The notes under the pieces were generated by a model. That model was not told the DNA's origin, did not search any database, and saw only the letters and a list, made by a program, of their open reading frames with translations. From assembly GCA_955652845.1 (NCBI GenBank), contig CATPBY010000287.1, positions 1 through 8,018 of the forward strand: 8,018 bases of DNA, written 5' to 3'. Shown one piece after another: positions 1 to 6,732 of this stretch; within the stretch, counting starts at the first letter, position 1; each line of letters opens with the position of its first letter. Position numbers and translations under genes: made by a program. This DNA is from an uncultured Terriglobales bacterium. GTDB lineage: Bacteria; Acidobacteriota; Terriglobia; Terriglobales; Acidobacteriaceae.

Positions 1-186
1 GACGTACCAGGTGGAAGCGTCGAAGTTGGGGGTTGAGACTTCTGCGTCAGCAGCCGTGACATTGCTGGCAGACGACATCTGCCATCCGTCGCGAAGCTCC
101 GTCCAGTACGGCGATTCCGCGGAAGCTTGCAGAACGCAGCACAAAAACGCCGCGCAAATCAATAAAAGCGAGAAGACGCGACTCAT
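1..186 (-). CDS. Secreted glycoside hydrolase family 2-like enzyme, N-terminal fragment (exo-beta-glucosaminidase / beta-mannosidase type)
   Basis: Only the first 62 codons are present; the gene runs off the left edge in frame. The ATG at 184-186 has an AGGA ribosome-binding site (complement of 193-196) six bases upstream, which fixes the start. Residues 1-24 form a typical signal peptide: a short N-terminus with Arg3, a Leu/Ala/Cys-rich hydrophobic core, and an ASA cleavage site before ESPYW. No proper lipobox is seen, so export by signal peptidase I is likely. The mature start (LRDGWQMSSASNV, then an S-T-P-x-F-D-x-S-x-WY block at about 51-61) resembles the N-terminal sugar-binding domain of GH2 exo-beta-D-glucosaminidases, where a similar block precedes the V-P-S-T-V stretch. 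GH2 beta-mannosidases are the main alternative. The catalytic domain lies outside the window, so substrate is inference. It sits 72 bp downstream of the alpha-galactosidase-like gene on the same strand, with no convincing promoter between, so co-transcription is likely. Confidence 0.68.
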   Translation of the reverse strand, partial: MSRVFSLLLICAAFLCCVLQASAESPYWTELRDGWQMSSASNVTAADAEVSTPNFDASTWYV

Positions 187-258
187 CGGATTTCCTGTTG
201 CGAAAGAGGTTACCCTTAATAGTCAACTACGTGCTTCATTTAAAGAGAGAGCGACAGA

Positions 259-2751
259 TCACGGCTGTTGATTGAAACGCTTTTTTCTGGATGGCATAAA
301 GCGCGTTTCAATTTCGCCAGTGACTTTTACCCCCACAGATTTCTCAAAGGACAAGCCATCAAGGCCCCGCGCTGCCAGTTTCACGGTGAATACTCCAGCA
401 TGCGTGTAAGCATGAAAAACCTTTGCTTCGGTGGCGGTTGTGCCGTCGCCAAAATCCCAATGGTAAGAAATCACGGGTGCGCTCCCAGGCGCAGCTTCAG
501 CAGAAAATTGCACAGGCTTGCCAGTTTTTGAATTATCCGGAGCAGACACGCTGACGGCGGGAGCCGAACTTTCAATCGACGTATCGATGATTTTGAGCAT
601 TTTGACTGAATGCGGGGGAAGATGCACGGTAATCGCGTCGAGATTCTGCCCAATCTCAGCCGATGAATCAAACACATCAGAGATTTGATGACGGCCGCGA
701 AGGTCCAAGTCGCGGGATAGATCGAACCTGTGCTGAATCTCCTTTTCGCTCCAGTTAAAAATCGTCACGATTGCCTGTCGGTTGCTTTCCTGCAGCAGAA
801 AAAGGCTGGGCATTCCGTCTTCAGACGTGTAGCTCATCAAGTCGAGAGGCCGCGAGGCGCGGCCTAATCGAACCATATTTAGAATGTCCTCGTTTTTCAC
901 TAATGCCATCCGCTCGGGATCGGCGCCAAGCGTGGGCAGATCATCTCCAATCTCGAAGAGGCCGCCGGAAATTGCGCTGAGGGCGAGCGACACGCGGGCT
1001 TCATCCACACTCAGCGGCTGCTGGCCTCCGTGCCATTTCTGTTCACTGACGGTTTGCCGCGACACCGTGAAGGCATCGGGGTCGGCGACATAGAAATTTC
1101 GGTGCATGTAATAACGGGCCGCAATACCCGGCGCCGCCTCCTTACTGGCTTCGAAAGTGTGGCCTGTGTCGACGGAGGTACGGCCCATATCCACGATCCC
1201 GACAGGGTTCAGCATCGGGCTGCCATCCTTATCGAGCAGAACATCATCACCCACCGCTTCGCGAATGATCTGCAACCCAATCCGTTGCGCCTCCAGAGCA
1301 GTCGTGTTAGGCCGGGTGTAAAACCCTTCGATCGCGCTGTCATCCATGAAATCAAGTTTGATGTAACGGATCCCCCAGTCCCTGGTAAGGGTGATATAGG
1401 TTTTGCGCAGGTAGTCTTGCGCGCCCTGGTCGGTGCAATCGAGCACATAGAGCGGATCAAGCGGGTGCTTTTCCCCGATCACCCAGCCAGCATGAATGGG
1501 CTTGCCGGCGGCGTTGTGAACCAGCCAATCTTTGTGCTGCTCATAAACCCAGGAGCGCTCTGAGACCTCGAAAGGCGCCGTCCAGATTCCCGGAACAAGG
1601 CCCAGCGCCCGCACCTTGCCTTCGAGATTCGCCATTCCATGTGGGAATAAGCTTTCATCAGGATTTGTGTATTCGCCGCGGGCATACTGATAGCCTTCAT
1701 CGATGTGGAAGAAGTTGTAGCCCTGATTCTTCAAATTCTCCGTTAGCCACGTCGCATTCGCCAAAGCGGTGTCCTCTGTGAGGCCGAAGTAGTAAGCAGT
1801 CCAACTCCACCAGCCCAGCGGGTTAGGGGCCGTAGTGCGGGCATGGTGCAACTGGCGAATCAAGCTGCCGTAATGTTCCAGCTGGGAGTGATAATCGTCA
1901 CCCGTGCTGATCAGCAATCGTTCGGAGGAGAGCTCAGCGCCTGGCGCCACTGGCAGACTCAGCTCTATCTGATCTTCGGCAGCGGACTGCGCAAGGGAGT
2001 TTTCCTTCTCCACTTCGGTGGTGCCTGTGGAATCGACTTCATATGAAGTGATACGGTTCTTATCGACTCGCAAGCGAAGGATAGTGAGGAATTTGTCGGA
2101 TGTGAGCGTACCCAGAAATAGATTTCTCTTGGTCTGGAAGTTGTAAATTAACTGGCTGCCGACGGCGCGGTGCACTCCTCCGCTGCTGTCCGCCAGGTTC
2201 CGGATTTTTATGCCGGGACGATCTTCGCTGAAGCTGTCGGAAAGAATTCGGTCCGAACTGTCAGATCCTCCGAGATCAGCAATCGCGGGACCGATCGCCT
2301 CGACGCTGCGGACGGACTGAACTGTGACAGGACGTTCGCCGCGGTTACGGACGTGGGCACTGATCGTCACAAAATCAGGATTTTCGTACAGGACAAAGGT
2401 GTAGATAAGGTCTGGCTGGGCGCGGAGTCCGGTATTCGAAATAGTGATTTTTGTCCCCTGACCAAGTTCATCCCGCGCACTTTCGCATGACATTGCGTGT
2501 TGCGGATAGACGGTAGATTGCAGCCAACGATGATCTATTTCAGCAGCCACATCAGAACGCAGAATTGGTTTATCAGAAGCGGGATCAAAGATTGTGTACG
2601 TGCCATCAGCAGAATCGAAGGAAAGACCGATGTTTTTCGCCCCATATCTTGATGAGCAGCGCTTGCCAGGCGAAAACTGAGCTGCGCGAAGCAAGCCCGG
2701 GGACATAATCACGGCAAGCAACAGCAAAAGCGGCATTCGATCGGTTTGCAT
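259..2751 (-). CDS. Secreted alpha-galactosidase-like glycoside hydrolase (clan GH-D, GH36/GH27-like) with C-terminal PKD domain
   Basis: The protein has 830 residues from the ATG at 2749-2751. This start is preferred because GAGGA (complement of 2758-2762) lies six bases upstream and a signal peptide (MPLLLLLAVIMSPGLLRAA, about residues 6-24) follows directly; an in-frame ATG at 2820 would put 23 odd residues before it and has a poor ribosome-binding site. An N-terminal beta-sandwich (about 30-300) precedes a TIM barrel (about 310-620). The barrel carries the GWWSW motif at 313-317, HIDEGYQ near 349-355, YIKLDF at 463-468 with Asp467 as likely nucleophile, and GRTSVDTG near 523-530 with Asp528 as likely acid/base in an R-x-x-x-D arrangement. 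A short beta domain follows, then a PKD domain (about 729-811) with YHWDFGDGT at 763-771, and a basic tail ending SRKKRFNQQP. Clan GH-D enzymes are retaining and remove terminal alpha-galactosyl or related residues; the exact substrate here is inferred. PKD domains usually mediate protein or polysaccharide contact outside the cell. It likely heads an operon with the GH2 gene. Confidence 0.88.
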   Translation of the reverse strand: MQTDRMPLLLLLAVIMSPGLLRAAQFSPGKRCSSRYGAKNIGLSFDSADGTYTIFDPASDKPILRSDVAAEIDHRWLQSTVYPQHAMSCESARDELGQGTKITISNTGLRAQPDLIYTFVLYENPDFVTISAHVRNRGERPVTVQSVRSVEAIGPAIADLGGSDSSDRILSDSFSEDRPGIKIRNLADSSGGVHRAVGSQLIYNFQTKRNLFLGTLTSDKFLTILRLRVDKNRITSYEVDSTGTTEVEKENSLAQSAAEDQIELSLPVAPGAELSSERLLISTGDDYHSQLEHYGSLIRQLHHARTTAPNPLGWWSWTAYYFGLTEDTALANATWLTENLKNQGYNFFHIDEGYQYARGEYTNPDESLFPHGMANLEGKVRALGLVPGIWTAPFEVSERSWVYEQHKDWLVHNAAGKPIHAGWVIGEKHPLDPLYVLDCTDQGAQDYLRKTYITLTRDWGIRYIKLDFMDDSAIEGFYTRPNTTALEAQRIGLQIIREAVGDDVLLDKDGSPMLNPVGIVDMGRTSVDTGHTFEASKEAAPGIAARYYMHRNFYVADPDAFTVSRQTVSEQKWHGGQQPLSVDEARVSLALSAISGGLFEIGDDLPTLGADPERMALVKNEDILNMVRLGRASRPLDLMSYTSEDGMPSLFLLQESNRQAIVTIFNWSEKEIQHRFDLSRDLDLRGRHQISDVFDSSAEIGQNLDAITVHLPPHSVKMLKIIDTSIESSAPAVSVSAPDNSKTGKPVQFSAEAAPGSAPVISYHWDFGDGTTATEAKVFHAYTHAGVFTVKLAARGLDGLSFEKSVGVKVTGEIETRFMPSRKKRFNQQP

Positions 2752-2757
2752 CTTCGA

Positions 2758-2762
2758 TCCTC
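2758..2762 (-). promoter_or_regulatory. Ribosome-binding site that sets the start of the alpha-galactosidase-like gene
   Basis: Read on the minus strand this is GAGGA, followed by six bases and then the ATG at 2749-2751. It decides between this ATG and the in-frame ATG at 2818-2820, whose upstream bases are only a weak AAGAAG. Confidence 0.7.
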
Positions 2763-2827
2763 GGCACACCAGCTTTGAGGCCTCGCGAGCTGGTAGTTCC
2801 CGTGCAACCTGCAGGCCCATGTTCTTC

Positions 2828-2857
2828 TTGACAAACCCACCGTATCGAAACTAAAAG
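2828..2857 (+). promoter_or_regulatory. Candidate sigma70-type promoter for the TonB-dependent receptor gene
   Basis: A perfect TTGACA at 2828-2833 is followed after 18 bases by TAAAAG at 2852-2857, which matches four of six bases of the -10 consensus. Transcription would begin near 2864, giving a 5' leader of about 118 bases that contains the 16-bp palindrome at 2919-2934. The -35 box is strong and the -10 box modest; this is a prediction from sequence only. Confidence 0.42.
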
Positions 2858-2869
2858 TAACTGTTCGTA

Positions 2870-2897
2870 AATATACGCAACCAGCACATTTCTGCAA
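2870..2897 (-). promoter_or_regulatory. Candidate promoter for the alpha-galactosidase-like / GH2 operon
   Basis: Read on the minus strand, TTGCAG (complement of 2892-2897) is followed after 16 bases by TATATT (complement of 2870-2875), five of six bases of the -10 consensus. The -35 match is weak (three of six). Transcription would start near 2863 and run left, giving a leader of about 112 bases before the ATG at 2751. It faces the predicted receptor promoter, and the two polymerase footprints would overlap. Confidence 0.35.
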
Positions 2898-2918
2898 GCA
2901 GGAAAATATCGGATTTTT

Positions 2919-2934
2919 TCCGCCGGCCGGCGGA
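2919..2934. repeat. Perfect 16-bp GC-rich palindrome in the divergent control region
   Basis: TCCGCCGGCCGGCGGA reads the same on both strands. It lies between the predicted receptor promoter and the receptor start codon, 48 bases before the ATG. The half-site CCGCCGG recurs as a direct copy at 2953-2959, so the right arm CCGGCGG at 2927-2933 could pair in RNA either with its own left arm or with the downstream copy. It could be an operator for a dimeric regulator, a leader hairpin, or a chance GC-rich palindrome; the sequence does not decide. Confidence 0.5.
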
Positions 2935-2971
2935 GTACCCTGGTGCTCTCTGCCGCCGGAAGGAAGCAACT

Positions 2972-2975
2972 GGAG
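2972..2975 (+). promoter_or_regulatory. Ribosome-binding site that sets the receptor start
   Basis: GGAG is followed by six bases and the ATG at 2982-2984. It supports this ATG over the in-frame GTG at 2943, which would add 13 residues before a complete signal peptide. Confidence 0.72.
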
Positions 2976-2981
2976 TCATCT

Positions 2982-5900
2982 ATGCTAATTGAAAAACTCC
3001 GCCGCTCTTTTCGTTTTCTTCTGGGTCTGGGTATCTTTGCCGGCTTAGCCAGTCTTGCCCTGGCGCAAAAAGATACCGGAAGCATTGTGGGCACGGTCAG
3101 AGACCCGAGCGGCGCATTTGTGGCCAATGCCAGGGTTTCAGTTATCGATGTGGAGCACGGACAGACCTTCAACACCACGACCAATACCCAGGGCGAATAC
3201 GTGGCCAGTCCGCTGCGCGTCGGACGATACACCCTCACCGTCGAGCAGGCGGGATTTAAGAAAACAATCTCCGTGCCTGTGGATCTCGACGTACAGCAGC
3301 GTATCGCTGTCGACGTCACTCTCCAGTTAGGACAAATCTCCGAATCTGTGTCTGTTTCCACCGCTGCGCCCCTGCTGGAGACCGAAACCTCAGAACTGGG
3401 GCAGGTTATCGACCGGCGGCAGGTAGCTAATCTTCCCCTGAACGGGCGGAACTTTGCCCAGCTCGCTTTGCTCAGCGCTGGCACTGCGCCCAGCGAACCC
3501 GGAGCCCGCGACGAAAAGAGCTTTGGATTCAGCGCCAACGGGGCCCGGTCTCTGCAGAACAATTTCCTGCTGGACGGCGTAGACAACAATTCCAATCTTA
3601 CCGACCTGCTGAATGAAACCAATTACGTCATTCAGCCCCCGGTGGAAGCATTGCAGGAATTTAAAGTTCAAAGCAATGCCTACAGCGCCGAGTTCGGCCG
3701 CGGCAATGGAGCGATTGTGAACGCCGTCATAAAGTCGGGAACCAATTCAATCCACGGCTCCGCCTGGGAATTCCTGCGCAACGAAAAATTTGATTCGCGC
3801 AATTACTTCGACCCCCGGTCGCTGCCTACGCCTCCTTATAAACAAAACCAGTTCGGCGCAACTTTTGGCGGGCCGATCTTCATTCCGCACCTGTACAACG
3901 GGAAGAACCGTTCATTCTTCTTCGTTGACTACGAAGGTCTGCGGATACGGCAGGCGCAAACGGAAACCGCAGTTGTCCCCAGCCTGGCCTGGCGCCAGGG
4001 CGATTTTTCAGATTTGATCAACTATTCCAGTCCTATACCGGGCGTCACCGATTGCAATGGAAGAAACACGTATGCCGGTGAAATTTTCGATACCCGCCGG
4101 ACGCAGGTTGTCAGTAACAACCCGGTAACCCTGTGCGGGTTTCCCTTCCAGTACGACGCCAGCGGAAAGCCTCTCAATATCATTCCCAAAGCTCCGCTGG
4201 TGCCGGGCGGAGGTTTTCTCGATCCCCTGGCGCTGAAGCTGGCGGCGCTTTATCCCGTGCCCAATGTATTCAACCAGCCAGGCATCAATTTTTCAGCGAA
4301 CCCGGTCTTGAAAGAAACTCGGAACAATTTTGATATTCGCGTGGATCAGAAATTTTCGGACGGGGATAACACGTTTTTCCGTTTCAGCTACGAAGATCAA
4401 CCGAGCAGCATTCCCGGAACATTCGGCGGCCTGGCCGACGGAGGCGGATTCTTCAGCGGAGATGAAGAAAACTCCTACCGCAGCTTTGCAACCAGTTGGA
4501 CGCATATCTTGAAGCCGCAGCTCATCAATGAGTTCCGGCTGGGCTACAACCGCATCAATTCCCATCGCTCCGAGCTCAATGCCAATACCGACGTGTCCGG
4601 GATAATAGGATTTCCCGGAGTACCGTTTTCTCCGGGAATCGGCGGGCTTCCACAGCTGACTTTCAGCGACTTTTCCACCCCTCTGGGAAGCCCGACGTTC
4701 CTGCCTTCGAAGGAAATTCAGAATTCCTACACATTATCCGAGAATCTGACGTGGGTAAAAGGCCAGCACACCTGGAAATATGGCACGGAGATCCGGCGGG
4801 AAGAGTTCACGATCTTTCAGCCTGCATCACCCCGGGGCAATCTGGATTTCAACAACACACTCACCGACAATCCTGGTTCGCCCGTACCCGGCACAGGTGG
4901 GGACGGTTTTGCATCCTTCATGGCGGGTCTGGCCGATAGCGGCGGAATCAACAATCTGCACAATGTTGATTACTTCCGTACGACTTACGCTTTTTACGTC
5001 CAGGATGACTGGAAGGTGAGGCCCACTCTTACCCTGAATCTCGGCCTGCGCTATGAACTGTTTCTGCCTGTAACCGAACGGCGCAATGAATTGGGCACGT
5101 TTGATTTTACCAATCCCAACAATCCGACAATCATTGTGCCGAAGGGACAAACGGTACAACTGACGCCGACGCTTGCCGCCATACCCTTGCACTTGAGCCC
5201 AACCGGCAGTCCGGGCCTCATTAATAAGGATTGGAATAATTTCGCCCCGCGGGTGGGATTGGCATATCAATTCCGGCCCAAAACCGTTCTGCGTGCAGGT
5301 TATGGAATTTTCTACGGAGGCCAGGAAAGCGGCCCCTACAGCAATCCCAGTCCCGGCTTCAACCCTCCGTACTTTGTAACCCAGGCTTTCAATAGTCCTT
5401 GTAGCGCTTCCGACGCAAATCCGGCAACGCCCAGCAACGATTGCACCGTACCCGGCTTGCGGTTTCTGGCAAACGGGTTCCCCTTAAATTCGCTGGTCGA
5501 TCCGAATACTCCGACCCTGTTCTCAGTGGACCGCAACCTGCGCACTCCGTACATGCAGCAATGGCACGTAGCGATTGAACGGCAGATGGCAGGCGACGGA
5601 GTCTTTGAGCTTACCTATGCAGGCTCGAAGGGCACCAAGCTATTTGATTTTTTCAATGGCAACCAGGCCGCGCCCAGCACAGATCCGACTGCGCCCCTCG
5701 CCCCGCGGCGTCCCGTTCCGTTAATTGATTCATCGATCAACTGGTTCCGTTCGACGGGTGCCTCGAGCTATCACTCGCTGCAAGCTCATTACGAAAAACG
5801 CTTTTCGCATGGATTGCAATTGCTGGCCTCGTATACCTGGGCCCACTCCATCGACAATGCATCCAATGCAAATCTTGGACCCACCCAGAACAACAGCGAC

Positions 5901-6527
5901 TTCAGAGATTTCCGCCATCCTGAAGCGGAATTTGGAAACTCAGATTTTGATGTGCGTCATCGTTTCAGCGGCAGCTTCATATACGAGTTGCCATTCGGTC
6001 GTGGCAAGCGCTTCCTTGGTGACGCGACCGGGCTGCTGAACCAGATCGCGGGCGGATGGCAGCTGGGCACCATCGTCAGCGCCTCCACCGGGAATTACTT
6101 TACCGTCCTGGATTCGAATGGTAATTTCGCAAATTCCGACGGCGGCGCAGGTGGGGTCTCGCAACGGCCTGATCAGGTCGGCGACCCAACTGCAAAACCC
6201 TGCATTCCGGGAACCTTTTTTAACACATGCGCCTTTGCCGATCCGCCATCTGGATCCTTCGGCAACGTACGGCGCAACACCATTGAAGGCCCGGGCTATA
6301 AGACCTGGGACCTTTCGGCATTTAAGAATTTCCAGACCTCCGAAAGATCGAACCTCGAATTCCGGGCTGAATTCTTCAACGTTCTCAACCACACTAACTT
6401 CCTGTTTTCCAAGACCGGGCCGCAGAACGGAAACAGCTCGACAATTCTTGGAAATTCACAATTCGGCGATCTCACGGCTGCGCGAGATCCGCGCCAAATT
6501 CAGTTTGCCTTAAAGCTCAGCTTTTAG
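2982..6527 (+). CDS. TonB-dependent outer-membrane receptor, Oar-like, with N-terminal carboxypeptidase-regulatory-like domain
   Basis: The protein has 1181 residues, within the usual 1000-1250 of the acidobacterial family. Residues 1-28 are a signal peptide (basic LIEKLRRSFRF, then a hydrophobic core ending LASLALA before QKD). A carboxypeptidase-regulatory-like beta-sandwich spans about 31-117 (GSIVGTVRDPSGAFVANARV, then TQGEYVASPLRVGRYTL). A TonB-box-like stretch ISESVSVSTAAP at about 119-130 leads into the plug, with LPLNGRNFAQL at about 151-161 and FLLDGVDNN at 195-203. The barrel begins near residue 260 and shows family signatures such as DFDVRHRFSGSFIYELPFG at 988-1006 and FRAEFFNVLNHTNF at 1127-1140. 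The last strand ends LKLSF; a terminal Phe is the usual signal for beta-barrel assembly. Such receptors import large ligands across the outer membrane using TonB-ExbBD energy; oligosaccharides are plausible given the divergent hydrolases, but the ligand is not visible from sequence. No SusD-like partner follows. The mature protein has six Cys in three closely spaced pairs. Confidence 0.94.
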   Translation: MLIEKLRRSFRFLLGLGIFAGLASLALAQKDTGSIVGTVRDPSGAFVANARVSVIDVEHGQTFNTTTNTQGEYVASPLRVGRYTLTVEQAGFKKTISVPVDLDVQQRIAVDVTLQLGQISESVSVSTAAPLLETETSELGQVIDRRQVANLPLNGRNFAQLALLSAGTAPSEPGARDEKSFGFSANGARSLQNNFLLDGVDNNSNLTDLLNETNYVIQPPVEALQEFKVQSNAYSAEFGRGNGAIVNAVIKSGTNSIHGSAWEFLRNEKFDSRNYFDPRSLPTPPYKQNQFGATFGGPIFIPHLYNGKNRSFFFVDYEGLRIRQAQTETAVVPSLAWRQGDFSDLINYSSPIPGVTDCNGRNTYAGEIFDTRRTQVVSNNPVTLCGFPFQYDASGKPLNIIPKAPLVPGGGFLDPLALKLAALYPVPNVFNQPGINFSANPVLKETRNNFDIRVDQKFSDGDNTFFRFSYEDQPSSIPGTFGGLADGGGFFSGDEENSYRSFATSWTHILKPQLINEFRLGYNRINSHRSELNANTDVSGIIGFPGVPFSPGIGGLPQLTFSDFSTPLGSPTFLPSKEIQNSYTLSENLTWVKGQHTWKYGTEIRREEFTIFQPASPRGNLDFNNTLTDNPGSPVPGTGGDGFASFMAGLADSGGINNLHNVDYFRTTYAFYVQDDWKVRPTLTLNLGLRYELFLPVTERRNELGTFDFTNPNNPTIIVPKGQTVQLTPTLAAIPLHLSPTGSPGLINKDWNNFAPRVGLAYQFRPKTVLRAGYGIFYGGQESGPYSNPSPGFNPPYFVTQAFNSPCSASDANPATPSNDCTVPGLRFLANGFPLNSLVDPNTPTLFSVDRNLRTPYMQQWHVAIERQMAGDGVFELTYAGSKGTKLFDFFNGNQAAPSTDPTAPLAPRRPVPLIDSSINWFRSTGASSYHSLQAHYEKRFSHGLQLLASYTWAHSIDNASNANLGPTQNNSDFRDFRHPEAEFGNSDFDVRHRFSGSFIYELPFGRGKRFLGDATGLLNQIAGGWQLGTIVSASTGNYFTVLDSNGNFANSDGGAGGVSQRPDQVGDPTAKPCIPGTFFNTCAFADPPSGSFGNVRRNTIEGPGYKTWDLSAFKNFQTSERSNLEFRAEFFNVLNHTNFLFSKTGPQNGNSSTILGNSQFGDLTAARDPRQIQFALKLSF

Positions 6528-6574
6528 GGCGGGCAAGTATTTTAGGTTAGTCATTCAAGTACGCTGCTCCTCAC

Positions 6575-6606
6575 TTCCGGCGCGGGTTTCAGGCTGGGGC
6601 TTTTCT
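6575..6606 (+). terminator. Weak candidate terminator after the receptor gene
   Basis: TTCCGGC at 6575-6581 can pair with GCTGGGG at 6593-6599 through an 11-base loop, but three of the seven pairs are G-U wobbles. A short TTTTCT run follows at 6601-6606. It is correctly placed about 50 bases after the stop codon, yet thermodynamically poor, so readthrough or Rho-dependent termination is equally possible. Confidence 0.22.
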
Positions 6607-6627
6607 GATTGCACCATTTTTGGGTAA

Positions 6628-6657
6628 TTGACCCAGACTTCTTGGACGACGTAGGGT
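6628..6657 (+). promoter_or_regulatory. Candidate promoter for the GAF-PEGA gene
   Basis: TTGACC at 6628-6633 (five of six) is followed after 18 bases by TAGGGT at 6652-6657, which keeps only the T-A and final T of the -10 consensus. The start of transcription would be near 6664, about 70 bases before the ATG. The rest of the 205-bp spacer 6528-6732 shows no other gene. Confidence 0.28.
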
Positions 6658-6732
6658 GGATGCTCTGCACCGGGGATCATCCTCTTTCGTCTCTCTCCAA
6701 TCCACTCACACGGGGAGGCACGGGGCAATCGC

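Noticed and set aside
187..258. A separate promoter for the GH2 gene (TTGACT on the minus strand near 221-226)
   Set aside because: No acceptable -10 box follows at the right spacing; co-transcription with the upstream gene is simpler.
11..271. An 86-codon plus-strand open frame at the left edge
   Set aside because: The opposite strand encodes a clear signal peptide with a ribosome-binding site and a GH2-like mature start.
1030..1563. A 177-codon plus-strand open frame inside the alpha-galactosidase-like gene
   Set aside because: It lies opposite the catalytic barrel, whose motifs are clear on the other strand; low-complexity shadow of conserved coding sequence.
2752..2820. ATG at 2818-2820 as the alpha-galactosidase-like start
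   Set aside because: It would put 23 extra residues before the signal peptide and has a much weaker ribosome-binding site than the ATG at 2749-2751.
2943..2981. GTG at 2943 as the receptor start
   Set aside because: It would place 13 polar residues before a complete signal peptide, and the ATG at 2982 has GGAG at ideal spacing.
2606..3622. A 338-codon minus-strand open frame crossing the divergent region
   Set aside because: It overlaps both well-supported genes, its translation is rich in Ser and Arg without any recognisable domain, and it would remove the whole intergenic region.
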